The notes under the pieces were generated by a model that did no database searches, was not told the DNA's origin, and was given only the letters and a program-made list of their open reading frames with translations. Positions 29,991 to 38,873 of a DNA stretch of 64,000 bases are shown in pieces; position 1 is the stretch's first letter, and the number at the start of each line of letters is the position of its first letter. The DNA is from Nocardioides sp. InS609-2 (lineage in GTDB: Bacteria; Actinomycetota; Actinomycetes; Propionibacteriales; Nocardioidaceae): contig NZ_CP060034.1 of assembly GCF_023208195.1 (NCBI RefSeq), forward strand, positions 3,720,001 to 3,784,000, in the 5' to 3' direction. Both the position numbers and the translations under genes were made by a program.

Positions 29991-30644
29991 ATGGACAAGG
30001 CAGGCTCGCACACACATCGGAACACGAGCTCGACCCCGGAGTTCTGGGATGCCCACTACAGCGGCCTCGACCTTGACTGGGGTCGCCGACCCAACGCGGC
30101 CCTCGTCGACGTCCTCGCCGAGCTGGCTCCCGAGCCCGGCCGCGTGCTCGACCTCGGGGCCGGCCACGGGGGTGACAGCCTGTGGCTGGCCGCCAACGGG
30201 TGGACGGTGACGGCGGTCGACGTCTCCGCCACCGCTCTGGGACGGATGGCGGACGCGGTCGACGAGGCGGGTCTCACACAGAGGGTGTCGATGCAGCAGC
30301 ACGACCTGACGGCGACGTTCCCCGAAGGACAGTTCGACCTCGTCACCGCGACGTACTTCCAGTCGCCCGTCGCGATGGACCGGCCTGCGGTGCTGCGCAG
30401 GTCGGCCGACGCGATCACACCGGGCGGCCGGCTGGTCGTGATCGACCACGCGTCGGCGCCTTCGTGGTCGACGCACGGGACTGCGTCGTTCCCGACCGCC
30501 GCGCAGACGCTCGACGAGATCGGCCTCGACAGCCGCGTGTGGCACACGGAGCTGTGCGTCAGGCGGGATCGAGAGGCCACCGGCCACAACGGAAAGACGG
30601 GCACTCTCGCTGACAACGTGCTCGTACTGCGAAAGGACCGCTGA
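29991..30644 (+). CDS. Class I SAM-dependent methyltransferase
   Basis: A 217-aa methyltransferase with motif I VLDLGAGHGGDSLWLA (about residues 50-65) and the acidic end of strand 2 (VTAVDVSATAL). Closest by pattern to TehB/thiopurine-methyltransferase-like proteins. ATG at 29991 is chosen because family similarity (FWDAHY) begins shortly after it. The substrate is unknown. It lies beside, and could be functionally linked to, the pterin/glycosyl cluster to its right. Confidence 0.8.
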   Translation: MDKAGSHTHRNTSSTPEFWDAHYSGLDLDWGRRPNAALVDVLAELAPEPGRVLDLGAGHGGDSLWLAANGWTVTAVDVSATALGRMADAVDEAGLTQRVSMQQHDLTATFPEGQFDLVTATYFQSPVAMDRPAVLRRSADAITPGGRLVVIDHASAPSWSTHGTASFPTAAQTLDEIGLDSRVWHTELCVRRDREATGHNGKTGTLADNVLVLRKDR

Positions 30645-30728
30645 CCGGACCAAGCCGGGTGGTGCGCCGGGCTCTCCCTCTTCCTGCGCAGGACGCCGAC
30701 CCTCCTCGCGACGGGAGACGAGACGGCG

Positions 30729-31418
30729 TCAGCTCTCGAACCTGGCCGACAGGGCATAGCGGAGCAGTACGACGTCGCCCATGGTCCGGGTCTCGACCAG
30801 CGTCGCGCGGTGCTCGGGACCCCAGGGGAACATCCCGTCGCCGACGAACCTCCGGGCGTGCGAGTCACCCACGAAGAACGGAGCCATGACGAGCTGCAGC
30901 TCGTCGGCAAGACCGTCGGTGAGGAACTGGGTGTGCACGGTCCCGCCGCCCTCGACCAACAGCCGCCGCACCCCGCGCTCGTGCAGGTCCTCGCTCAGCC
31001 CGCGCATCCGCACCGTGCGGCCGCCGTCGACGACGGTGGCGACCGAGCCGAGCCGGTCCCGGGCATGGTCGACCGTCTCGGCCGGGCAGTAGACGAGCTT
31101 CGTGCTGTCGCCGGTCGTGAAGAAGTTCGCGCCCGGGTCCAGCCGGGCCTTCCTGGTCATCGTCACCTTCAGCGGAGAGCCGGGTCGACCCGTTGCCAGT
31201 CGCGCCTCCCGACGTCGCGCCCCACGGACGAGCAGTCGCGGGTTGTCCTTCCGAACCGTCGTCGCCCCGACCAGGATCGCGTCACACCCAGCCCGGACCT
31301 CGTCCACTCGGTCGAAGTCGGCGTCGTTGGACAGCAGCAGCCGCTGGTCGGTCGCGTTGTCGAGGTAGCCGTCGAGCGACATCCCGCAGCTGAGGAGGGT
31401 GTACGGCCGGTCAGCCAT
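30729..31418 (-). CDS. RibD C-terminal-type (DHFR-fold) reductase
   Basis: A 229-aa NADPH-dependent reductase of the RibD_C/dihydrofolate-reductase superfamily. Visible: SCGMSLDGYLD at the N-terminus, DAILVGATTVRKDNPRL (substrate and cofactor region) and VEGGGTVHTQFL (glycine-rich NADPH loop). Unlike riboflavin RibD it has no deaminase domain. ATG overlaps the upstream flippase-like gene by eight bases. With the tetrahydropterin-synthase-like gene in the same operon it suggests chemistry on a pterin or ribityl-pyrimidine compound. Confidence 0.87.
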   Translation of the reverse strand: MADRPYTLLSCGMSLDGYLDNATDQRLLLSNDADFDRVDEVRAGCDAILVGATTVRKDNPRLLVRGARRREARLATGRPGSPLKVTMTRKARLDPGANFFTTGDSTKLVYCPAETVDHARDRLGSVATVVDGGRTVRMRGLSEDLHERGVRRLLVEGGGTVHTQFLTDGLADELQLVMAPFFVGDSHARRFVGDGMFPWGPEHRATLVETRTMGDVVLLRYALSARFES

Positions 31419-32313
31419 GCGCCGCGTCCTCCAGCTGCTGCGTCGGCGCCCGGTCGCCGCGACGTACGGGCAAGACGGCACCCGGCAGCGTCGCGACCAG
31501 CGCCATCACGCCGTACACCACCGCCACGGTGAGGCCCGTAGCGGCGCCCAGACCCACGGCGCCGAAGACCCACGCCGCGGCTCCTTCGCGGGGACCCCAG
31601 CCGGCGACGCCGACCGGCACGGCCGACACGAGGAGTACGACGAGCGCCAGGGCCGCGACCTGGGGGAGCGGGGCAGTGACCCCGGCGGTCCGGGCGGCGA
31701 CCACGAAGACGAGGGCATGGCCGAGGGCGGCGAGCGCGGAGGCCAGCGCCGCCTTCGGCCACACGCCGCTGAGCAGCCGGAAGTCCCCGGCCAGCACCAG
31801 GCGGCCACGGCGGGGAAGCGAGAACCACGCGATGACGAGGATGCCGAGACCGACCACCGTCACGAGCACCACCGGCGTGCGCACGGCCTGGACCAGCAGG
31901 ACAACCGCACCCAGCGCGGCGACCGCCTGCACCGCCTGACCGATGGCGCGGTCCCACGCGACCGACCGCAGCCCACGGCCCATCAAGCCTGTCTCACCAC
32001 CGTGGCTCACCCCTCGGTGCACGTCGCCCAGCACTCCGCCGGGCAGTGTGGCGTTGAGGAACTGCGACCGGTAGTACGCCGCGAACGCCGTCCGGACCGG
32101 TACGTCGAAGCCGAGACGTCGGGCGATCAGACTCCACCGCCAGGCGCAGCAGAGCGTGGTGCCGGAGGTGACCACCAGAGCCGTCAGCAGCGCCTCCGGG
32201 CTCAGCAGACGCAAGGCGTCCAGGAACGGGCCGGTGCCCTGCCGCCACACGAGGGCGCCCAGGATCGCGGCACCGCCGAGGAGGCGCGCCCAGATCCAGA
32301 GCGTCCTGCTGAT
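31411..32313 (-). CDS. Flippase-like membrane protein (LPG-synthase TM family)
   Basis: About 300 aa with eight or so transmembrane segments, of the lysylphosphatidylglycerol-synthase transmembrane/AglD family. Conserved: YYRSQFLNATLPGGVLGDVHRG and PVGVAGWGPREG. No ATG, GTG or TTG exists at the expected start; an ATC codon at 32313 preceded by GGAG (complement of 32319-32322) sits exactly where family members begin. The first canonical start, GTG 32250, would remove most of helix 1. Probably moves a lipid-linked intermediate across the membrane. Confidence 0.75.
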   Translation of the reverse strand: MSRTLWIWARLLGGAAILGALVWRQGTGPFLDALRLLSPEALLTALVVTSGTTLCCAWRWSLIARRLGFDVPVRTAFAAYYRSQFLNATLPGGVLGDVHRGVSHGGETGLMGRGLRSVAWDRAIGQAVQAVAALGAVVLLVQAVRTPVVLVTVVGLGILVIAWFSLPRRGRLVLAGDFRLLSGVWPKAALASALAALGHALVFVVAARTAGVTAPLPQVAALALVVLLVSAVPVGVAGWGPREGAAAWVFGAVGLGAATGLTVAVVYGVMALVATLPGAVLPVRRGDRAPTQQLEDAAHG

Positions 32314-32371
32314 GGCGGCTCCGATCGTCGGCGGTGCGATGCCTGAGACACGGACGGGAGCGCCGAGTGGT

Positions 32372-33412
32372 TCAACAGGCGACGCGCGAGTCGGCCAGGA
32401 CCGCCGCCACCTGCCGGGCTGTCTGCGTCCAGCCGCCCAGCGTTGCGCGGCGCCCGGCCGCAGACCTCCGGAGCTCGTCTCGCAACCCCGCGTCGCCGAG
32501 CCATCGCGCCAGGTGCTCGGCCAGGGCGACCGGGTCCTCGGCTGGGAACAGCGACCCGGGCAGGGACCCGTCGCTCGCAAGACCGAGGGCCTCGGGCAGC
32601 CCGCCGACCGCGCCCGCCACCACCGGGATCCCGCGGGCCAGGGCCTCGGTCGCGGACATGCCGTAGGACTCACGGCGCGAGGCCGTCACCACCAGGTCCG
32701 TCGTGGTGAGGACCGCACCGAGCTCCGATGCGGTGAGGGGACCGGTGAACAGCACCCGCGCCGCGATCCCGGCCCCCCGAGCCCGGGCGCGCACGTGGCC
32801 GACGAACCCGGCATCGAGGTCGAGCGCGCCCACGCACCTGCAGCGCCAGTCCAGATGGCTGATCCGGGCCAGCGCGTCGAGCAGCGTGTCGTGGCCCTTG
32901 GCCGGTACGACGGCGGCGACGCAGAGCAACTCCCCGCCGCTCTGCGAACCGGGCGTCGGCGCGGCCACGTCGGCGCCGGGCTCCGCGACGTGCAGGCTCT
33001 GCTCGGGTAGGCCGTGCTGGTCGAGCACGGTGCGACGTGCCCAGTTGCTCGTGGTCACCACGGCGGCCGCCGCGAGGAGTACGGCCCGTTCGCGGGCGCC
33101 GCCGAGCGGCATGTGGAGGAGGACGACCATCCGCAGTCGATCCGCCTCGGGCAGCACCGCCTCGGGCGCCGCCGACGCGATCAGCCCGTCCAGCAGCACC
33201 ACGGCTCCATCAGGGACCGAGGCCAGCACTCGTGCGAGTGTCGACAGGGAGTCGGGGCTCGGCGTCGGCCAGTCGCCGGCGACGGCGTACTCGTGGACCA
33301 CCCAGCCCAGGGTGGCCAGCTCCCGGCAGATCCGGCGGTCGTAGGCGTTGCCGCCGCTCGGATGTCGTGGGTCGTCGATGCCTTCGGGCACGACGACGTG
33401 GACGACGCTCAA
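32372..33412 (-). CDS. GT4-family glycosyltransferase
   Basis: A 346-aa GT-B retaining glycosyltransferase. The acceptor half has [11 protein letters not shown]; the donor half has [14 protein letters not shown] and the E-x7-E signature in [19 protein letters not shown] at 33412 overlaps the upstream stop by four bases (TTGA), so a TTG start is preferred over the GTG 24 bases earlier, inside the preceding gene. Cytoplasmic or peripheral; the sugar donor and acceptor are unknown. Confidence 0.88.
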   Translation of the reverse strand: MSVVHVVVPEGIDDPRHPSGGNAYDRRICRELATLGWVVHEYAVAGDWPTPSPDSLSTLARVLASVPDGAVVLLDGLIASAAPEAVLPEADRLRMVVLLHMPLGGARERAVLLAAAAVVTTSNWARRTVLDQHGLPEQSLHVAEPGADVAAPTPGSQSGGELLCVAAVVPAKGHDTLLDALARISHLDWRCRCVGALDLDAGFVGHVRARARGAGIAARVLFTGPLTASELGAVLTTTDLVVTASRRESYGMSATEALARGIPVVAGAVGGLPEALGLASDGSLPGSLFPAEDPVALAEHLARWLGDAGLRDELRRSAAGRRATLGGWTQTARQVAAVLADSRVAC

Positions 33413-33813
33413 AGCCGTCGCTCGTAGCTCGCCCACGCGACGTGAGACTCGTGCAGCGTCACCGTGATCCCGCTGACGTCCCTGGCGCTGGGTCCGAGGT
33501 GGCCGGCGTGCACGCGCTCGGCGAGCCGGTCGGCCACCACCCGGGCCAGCGCCTCGGTCGAGGTGTTGGTGCCGGCGAACGCCTCCTCGTCGTCGAGGTT
33601 GCGGTAGTTCAGGTCGGCCAGTACGCCGTGCAGCTGCTCGGTCGCCAGCCCGATGTCGACAACGATCCCGTCGGCGTCGAGCTCGGTCGCCGCGAAGGTC
33701 GCATCGACGACGTACGTCGCGCCGTGGAGCCGCTGTGCGGGCCCGAAAACCTCGCCACGGAAGCTGTGGGCCACCATCATGTGGTCGCGGACGGTCACTC
33801 GGAACACGGTCAT
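33409..33813 (-). CDS. 6-pyruvoyl-tetrahydropterin synthase-like protein
   Basis: A 134-aa protein of the PTPS/QueD family (T-fold). Visible: VAHSF with one zinc His, LHGATY aligning to the usual LHGHxY, and the C-terminal [13 protein letters not shown] with catalytic His/Glu. The third zinc ligand (second His of HGH) is Ala, and the catalytic Cys of QueD is absent, so activity may differ from pterin or queuosine enzymes. ATG overlaps the dehydrogenase stop (ATGA). Confidence 0.85.
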   Translation of the reverse strand: MTVFRVTVRDHMMVAHSFRGEVFGPAQRLHGATYVVDATFAATELDADGIVVDIGLATEQLHGVLADLNYRNLDDEEAFAGTNTSTEALARVVADRLAERVHAGHLGPSARDVSGITVTLHESHVAWASYERRL

Positions 33814-34790
33814 TTCCCTTCGTCGTAGGTGATGCCGTGGCACAGCGCGGGCAGGGTGCCGTCGGCCAGTCCGGCCATCACCTCGGGCAGCTCGTGGAAC
33901 GGCGAGACGCCCGTCAGCAGGGCGTCGAAGGCCGGGTCCTTCAGCAGGTCCAGGGCCAGCGCCAGCCGGTCGGCGGGGGAGCGGCGGGCCCGTCGGGCGG
34001 GTGCGACCGAGCCCACCTGGCTGGAACGGATCGACAGTCGCCCCGCGTGGAAGGCTCCGCCCAGCGAGAGCTCGACCCGGGTGTCGCCGTACCAGCTGAG
34101 GTCCACGACCTCGCCCTCCGGGCCGAGCAGGTCGATCGAGGTCTGGAGGCCGGCGGCCGTCGCACTGGCGTGTACGACGAGGTCGCAGCCGCCCCGGGCT
34201 TCGTCGGGGTGGGCGAACGCGACCCCCAGCGCTTTCGCAGTGACTGCTCTCGCCGCGTCGGTGTCGACGAGGGTCACCCGAGTGCCCGGGATACCGGCCA
34301 GCAGCCGGGCCACGCAGCACCCGACCATGCCAGCTCCCACCACCGCCACCCGGTCGCCGAGCAGGGGAGCCGCGTCCCACAGGGCATTCACGGCGGTCTC
34401 GGCGGTCCCGGCGAGCACCGCCCGCTCGGGAGGTACGCCGTCGGGCACGACGGTGACGGCGGTAGCCGGGACGACGTACGCCGTCTGGTGAGGGTGCAGG
34501 CAGAAGACCGTGCGCCCAAGCAGGTCCGGCGGCCCCTGCTCCACCACACCGACGTTGAGGTAGCCGTACTTGAGGGGTCCCGGGAAGTCGCCCTCCTGGA
34601 ACGGCGCGCGCATGACGTCGTACTGGTCGACGGGCACGCCGCCCCGGAACACCAGCGTCTCGGTGCCGCGGCTGATCGCCGACCTCGTCGTACGGACGAG
34701 AACCTCGCCTGCTCTCGGTTCGGACAGCAGCGCTGGCCTGATCTCGCCGCGGCCCGGCTCGGCCACCCAGAACGCGGACTCGGCTGCCAC
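33810..34790 (-). CDS. MDR-superfamily (zinc-type alcohol dehydrogenase-like) oxidoreductase
   Basis: A 326-aa medium-chain dehydrogenase/reductase: [14 protein letters not shown] near residue 40, [15 protein letters not shown], and the Rossmann motif [16 protein letters not shown] (about 145-160) with acidic VDTD after strand 2, suggesting NAD(H). The structural four-Cys zinc loop is missing. It heads the leftward operon; GTG 34790 has GGGAGAGGGG upstream. In such clusters it may oxidise a sugar or polyol moiety (inference). Confidence 0.83.
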   Translation of the reverse strand: MAAESAFWVAEPGRGEIRPALLSEPRAGEVLVRTTRSAISRGTETLVFRGGVPVDQYDVMRAPFQEGDFPGPLKYGYLNVGVVEQGPPDLLGRTVFCLHPHQTAYVVPATAVTVVPDGVPPERAVLAGTAETAVNALWDAAPLLGDRVAVVGAGMVGCCVARLLAGIPGTRVTLVDTDAARAVTAKALGVAFAHPDEARGGCDLVVHASATAAGLQTSIDLLGPEGEVVDLSWYGDTRVELSLGGAFHAGRLSIRSSQVGSVAPARRARRSPADRLALALDLLKDPAFDALLTGVSPFHELPEVMAGLADGTLPALCHGITYDEGK

Positions 34791-34828
34791 CGGCGCCCCT
34801 CTCCCTGAATCGGACGAACCTGGCTGGA

Positions 34829-34856
34829 TGAACCGAAGACGGTCCGCGGTCGTGTC
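34829..34856 (+). promoter_or_regulatory. SigL-type ECF promoter of the synthase-sulfatase gene
   Basis: TGAACC (34829-34834), 16 bases, CGTGTC (34851-34856), identical in both boxes and spacing to the promoter before the sigL-like gene at 38874-38901 and to the published mycobacterial SigL consensus (TGAACC, CGTgtc). The start codon is 30 bases downstream with GGAG between. Confidence 0.72.
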
Positions 34857-34871
34857 AACGTCGTACCCCTA

Positions 34872-34899
34872 CACACGGAGGCGCGGTGAATCGGGTTCA
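34872..34899 (-). promoter_or_regulatory. Divergent SigL-type promoter of the leftward operon
   Basis: On the minus strand TGAACC (complement of 34894-34899), 16 bases, CGTGTG (complement of 34872-34877); one mismatch in the least conserved part of the -10 box. It reads toward the dehydrogenase start at 34790. Its -35 box lies inside the first codons of the opposite gene. Confidence 0.55.
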
Positions 34900-37216
34900 A
34901 GCCGGACCGCTTTTCGGGTTCGTCGGCCTGCTCGCGCTGCTCGGGACCCTGTCGGCCACGGTCGGCCTCAGCACCGTCGGCTGGGCAGTCGGTGCCCTCA
35001 GCGACGCGGTCCTCAGCGCAACGCTCGGCGCGGCGCTCGTGCGGCACAGCGCCCAGGGGATCGGGCCGGCCGGGCGCGTGACGCTGGTCCGCGCCGGGAT
35101 CGCCTGCTCGGTGGCGGCCCTCACCGCGGACTCCGTGCTCCGGCCGGCGCCGGTCACCACCCTGGTCGCCCTCACCGTCGTCGCCCTCCTGTTGGACGTC
35201 GTCGACGGGTGCGTCGCCCGGCGGACCGGGACAGTGACCGAGCTCGGTGCCCGCTTCGACATGGAGGTCGACGCCTTCCTCATCGCCGTCCTCAGCGTGT
35301 ACGTCGCACCGGCCGTCGGCGTCTGGGTCCTCGCCATCGGGGCGATGAGATACCTGTACGTCGCGGCCGGCTGGGCCCTCTCGTGGCTTCGCCGGCCCAC
35401 GCCACCGCGCTACTGGGCCAAGGTGGTCGCGGCCGTGCAGGGTGTCGTCCTGGCGGTGGCAGCGGCGGACGTGATGCCCCGGCGGTGGGCGCAGGTCGCG
35501 CTCGTCGTCGCGCTCGTCCTGCTGACGGAGTCGTTCGGCAGGGACGTCTGGTGGCAGTGGCGGCACCGCCGCGACACCGTCCCGGTCCCCGCCTCCCGAC
35601 GCGCTCTCACCGGCGCCCCGGTCACGGCACTCGCGCTGGGGCTGGTCTGGCTCGCCCTGGTGCTGCCGGACCGCGCGGAGGAGGCGACGCCCGGGGCCTT
35701 CCTCCGGCTGCCGCTGGAGGGCATCGTGCTGGTCGCGCTCGCCCTGGTGCTGCCGGCCGGGCCGCGTCGATGGGTGGCGTCGACGTTCGGGCTGCTGCTG
35801 GGGGTCCTGGTCGTGGTGAAGGTGCTGGACACGGGATTCCTCGCGGTGCTGGACCGACGCTTCAGCCCGGTCAGCGACTGGGTCTACTTCGGGCCCGGGA
35901 TCGGCGTCCTGGCCGACTCGGTGGGGCAGCCAGCCGCCATCGCCGCCGCGGTCGCGGCCGCAGGCCTGCTGGTGGTGCTCCTGGTGGTGCTGCCACTGGC
36001 GACGATCCGGCTGACCCGGGTCGCGGCGGAGCACCGCCGGGGGACCACGCGGGCGCTCACCGCGCTCGGCATCGTCTGGGTCCTGTGCGCGGCGGCCGGC
36101 CTCCAGGCCGGCCAGGCCGGCCGGGTCGCCTCGACCAGCGCCGCCGGCCTGGCCGTCGACCAGGTGCGCCTGGTCCGTGCCGACCTCCGCGACCGTCGTA
36201 GGTTCGCCGGCGAGATCGCGACGGACCGGATGAGCCGGGCCCCGGCCGACCGGCTGCTCAAGGGTCTGCGTGGCAAGGACGTGCTGCTCGTCTTCGTCGA
36301 GAGCTATGGCCGGGTCGCGGTGCAGGACTCGTCCTTCTCCGCCGGCGTCGACGCCGTACTCGAGGACGGGACCCGACGGCTGCGTGCCGCGGGCTACTCC
36401 TCGCGCAGCGCTTTCCTGACGTCACCGACCTTCGGAGCCGCCAGCTGGCTGGCCCACTCGACACTGCAGTCCGGTCTGTGGGTCGACAGCCAGCAGCGCT
36501 ACGACCAGCTGCTGGACACCGACCGGCTGACCCTGACCGAGGCGTTCGGAAGAGCTGGATGGCGCACGGTCTCCGACGTCCCCGCGAACACGAAGGCCTG
36601 GCCGGAGGGCGCTGACTTCTACGGCTTCGACCAGCTGTACGACGCCCGCAACGTCGGCTACCAGGGGCCTGAGTTCGGCTACGCCTCGATGCCGGACCAG
36701 TACACGCTCGAGCACTTCCGACGTCGGGAGCTCGCGCCCGGTGACCGGGTGCCTGTCATGGCCGAGATCGACCTGGTCTCCAGCCACCACCCGTGGACGC
36801 CGCTCCCACACCTCGTCCCCTGGGCCCAGGTCGGCGACGGCTCGGTCTTCGACGCGATGCCGGAGCGCGGGGAGCCCTCGGACGTCGTGTTCCGCGATCC
36901 CGATGCGGTCCGCCGGGTCTACGGAGAGTCCATCGAGTACTCGATGGAGACACTGGTGTCGTTCCTGGAGCAGCAGCCCGACCCGGACCTCGTGCTCGTC
37001 GTGCTCGGCGACCACCAGCCGCACACCTACGTCAGCGGTGACCACGCCGGCCACGACGTCCCGGTCAGTGTGATCGCGCAGGACCCGGCGGTCCTGCGCC
37101 GGGTCTCGGGATGGGACTGGCAGGGCGGACTGCTGCCCGGGCCGGACGCCCCGGTCTGGCGGATGGACACGTTCCGTGACCGGTTCTTCTCGGCCTTCGG
37201 CCGGCGCCCGCAGTGA
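34886..37216 (+). CDS. CDP-alcohol phosphatidyltransferase fused to sulfatase/LtaS-like domain
   Basis: A 776-aa two-part membrane protein. Residues about 55-215 form a CDP-alcohol phosphatidyltransferase with the full motif D104-x2-DG-x2-AR-x8-G-x3-D-x3-D129. Further transmembrane helices follow to about residue 415. Residues about 465-776 form an extracytoplasmic alkaline-phosphatase-superfamily domain with VFVESYG (metal ligand E472), PTFGAASWLAHSTLQSG (nucleophile region) and LGDHQPH (metal-binding Asp-His near 709). Likely makes a lipid-linked phospho-alcohol and then transfers or trims its head group outside the cell (inference). GTG start with GGAG. Confidence 0.87.
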   Translation: MNRVQAGPLFGFVGLLALLGTLSATVGLSTVGWAVGALSDAVLSATLGAALVRHSAQGIGPAGRVTLVRAGIACSVAALTADSVLRPAPVTTLVALTVVALLLDVVDGCVARRTGTVTELGARFDMEVDAFLIAVLSVYVAPAVGVWVLAIGAMRYLYVAAGWALSWLRRPTPPRYWAKVVAAVQGVVLAVAAADVMPRRWAQVALVVALVLLTESFGRDVWWQWRHRRDTVPVPASRRALTGAPVTALALGLVWLALVLPDRAEEATPGAFLRLPLEGIVLVALALVLPAGPRRWVASTFGLLLGVLVVVKVLDTGFLAVLDRRFSPVSDWVYFGPGIGVLADSVGQPAAIAAAVAAAGLLVVLLVVLPLATIRLTRVAAEHRRGTTRALTALGIVWVLCAAAGLQAGQAGRVASTSAAGLAVDQVRLVRADLRDRRRFAGEIATDRMSRAPADRLLKGLRGKDVLLVFVESYGRVAVQDSSFSAGVDAVLEDGTRRLRAAGYSSRSAFLTSPTFGAASWLAHSTLQSGLWVDSQQRYDQLLDTDRLTLTEAFGRAGWRTVSDVPANTKAWPEGADFYGFDQLYDARNVGYQGPEFGYASMPDQYTLEHFRRRELAPGDRVPVMAEIDLVSSHHPWTPLPHLVPWAQVGDGSVFDAMPERGEPSDVVFRDPDAVRRVYGESIEYSMETLVSFLEQQPDPDLVLVVLGDHQPHTYVSGDHAGHDVPVSVIAQDPAVLRRVSGWDWQGGLLPGPDAPVWRMDTFRDRFFSAFGRRPQ

Positions 37217-37292
37217 ACCTCGCCGTCCCCGGGGACGTGTAACGGGTGGAGCCCTCGACGGCCGGGGTGCCCGTGGTGGATCGGAGCTGGTC

Positions 37293-37700
37293 ATGAACAT
37301 GCGACTACTGGCGGCGGCAGCGGCTCTGGTCTCGGGCGCCGTGCACCTGAAGCTGTGGTTCGACGGCACCCGCGACCTCGATGTCGTCGGTCCGGCCTTC
37401 CTGGTCAACGCGGTCGCCGGCCTCGTCATCGCTGTCCTGCTGCTCACCTGGCGGCACTGGGCGCCGCTGCTGCTCGTGGTCGGGTTCGGCGTGTCCACCC
37501 TCGGGGCGTTCATCATCTCCACGACCGTCGGGCTGTACGGCGTCAACGCGTCCTGGTCCGGCATCTACACCTGGGCAGCGGCCGTCTCGGAGGTCGTCGC
37601 GATCGTCGCCGGGCTGCTGGCGGCTCGTGCCGAGGGCTACCTGCGCTCACTCCGTCAGCGTCAGCACGGGCTCCCCGTCGGCGGTCAGCACCTCGACTGA
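37293..37700 (+). CDS. Four-helix membrane protein
   Basis: A 135-aa protein with four predicted transmembrane segments spanning residues about 5-22, 32-52, 56-78 and 88-110. The VSGAVHLKLWFDGTRD segment resembles small actinobacterial membrane proteins that accompany anti-sigma/ECF loci. Function unknown. The 3' end overlaps the convergent anti-sigma gene by 54 bases. GGAG precedes the ATG. Confidence 0.7.
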   Translation: MNMRLLAAAAALVSGAVHLKLWFDGTRDLDVVGPAFLVNAVAGLVIAVLLLTWRHWAPLLLVVGFGVSTLGAFIISTTVGLYGVNASWSGIYTWAAAVSEVVAIVAGLLAARAEGYLRSLRQRQHGLPVGGQHLD

Positions 37701-38348
37701 GGCGATGTCGGCCAGCGTCGCCGACGTCGCGCCCGGGAGCCGCATGGCCTTCCCGGGAAGGGCCATCCAGGTGGCGACCTGCTCGACCCGTCCGTCGCGG
37801 GTGCGGACGACCATGGCGTACGTCGCGCCGTACGTCGCCTCGTGGTCCGGGGCGTAGGTGCACACGAGGTCGAGGCGGGTGCCCCACGCGACGCTGGTCA
37901 GGGCGAGGGTCCCGGACACCGACTCCGAGCCGACCGAGGTCATCGGCTCGCCAGGGGTGCCGCTGGGCGGGGCCGACTGGCCGGCCGGCACGGGGTCCTC
38001 GTCGAACACATTGAGTGCGACTGCCGAGCCGCCTGCGACGACCAGCGCCGCGGCTGCGGCGAGACCGACGAGCACCGTCGTACGACGTCGCTGGGAGCGC
38101 CGTGTCTCACTGACCAGCGCGGGCAGCAGCGACGGCGGCACCGGCTCGGGGGCGCCGACGGACTCCAGCACGTCCGGCGAGACCCTGGCCAGGAGGCCGG
38201 GCAGCCCGGCGAGCTCACGCACCGCTCGCGCGCAGTCCTCGCAGCCGGCCAGGTGGCGCTCGAACTCCGAGCGCTCGGCCGGCGACAGCGAGCCCAGGAC
38301 GTAGGCCCCGTCGTGGTGGGCGAAGTCGCAGCTCATCGAGGTGTTCAT
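37647..38348 (-). CDS. Zinc-type anti-sigma factor (RslA/RskA-like)
   Basis: A 233-aa membrane protein that should hold the sigma factor inactive. The zinc-binding H-x3-C-x2-C motif (HLAGCEDC) lies near residues 31-38, a single transmembrane helix at about 90-112, and an extracytoplasmic RskA-type beta domain follows (TYAMVVRTRDGRVEQVATW). ATG overlaps the sigma stop by four bases (ATGA), the usual arrangement for a stoichiometric sigma/anti-sigma pair. Release by redox of the zinc site or by regulated proteolysis is expected from the family. Confidence 0.9.
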   Translation of the reverse strand: MNTSMSCDFAHHDGAYVLGSLSPAERSEFERHLAGCEDCARAVRELAGLPGLLARVSPDVLESVGAPEPVPPSLLPALVSETRRSQRRRTTVLVGLAAAAALVVAGGSAVALNVFDEDPVPAGQSAPPSGTPGEPMTSVGSESVSGTLALTSVAWGTRLDLVCTYAPDHEATYGATYAMVVRTRDGRVEQVATWMALPGKAMRLPGATSATLADIASVEVLTADGEPVLTLTE

Positions 38349-38857
38349 GGACCCACCCCCATCTCCTCGAGAGCCAGCCGTAGCGCGCGCAGCGCGTAGT
38401 GCGTGCGTGACTTCACGGTGCCCTCCGGGACGCCGAGGCGCTGCGCGGCTTCGGCCACCGGGAGCCCGCGGTAGTAGCACTCCAGCAGTACGGCACGGTG
38501 GTCGGCGGACAGCTTGGTGAGTGCCTCGGCCACCAGCCACGAGAGAAGCAGCTGGTCGGTCTGGTCGTCGGTCCTGGCCACGTCGGGGACCTCGGCCACG
38601 CTGAGCTCGCTCTGCGAGCGCTTCGTGCGCCACTCGTCGATCACGATGTTGCGGGCGACCGTGAACAGCCACGCCCGGACCGAGCCCTGGGACTTCTCGA
38701 GGACCGCCGCGTTGCGCCAGGCGCGGAGCAGGGTCTCTTGCGCGACGTCCTCCGCCTGGGCGCGGTTGCCACCGGTCAGGCGCAGGCAGAAGCCCCACAG
38801 CGCAGCGGCGTGCTCGTCGTGCAGCTGCCGCATCACGACGGCTGGGCTCTCCGGCAT
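38345..38857 (-). CDS. sigL: ECF RNA polymerase sigma factor, SigL-like
   Basis: A 170-aa ECF sigma factor of the SigK/SigL group. Region 2 has LRLTGGNRAQAEDVAQETLLRAWRN and VRAWLFTVARN; region 4 has LLECYYRGLPVAEAAQRLGVPEGTVKSR. The pattern is close to mycobacterial SigL, and the gene pairs with a zinc anti-sigma as sigL-rslA does. AGGAGG sits just before ATG 38857. A promoter matching the SigL consensus lies directly upstream, indicating autoregulation. Confidence 0.88.
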   Translation of the reverse strand: MPESPAVVMRQLHDEHAAALWGFCLRLTGGNRAQAEDVAQETLLRAWRNAAVLEKSQGSVRAWLFTVARNIVIDEWRTKRSQSELSVAEVPDVARTDDQTDQLLLSWLVAEALTKLSADHRAVLLECYYRGLPVAEAAQRLGVPEGTVKSRTHYALRALRLALEEMGVGP

Positions 38858-38873
38858 CGAACCTCCTACGCAT

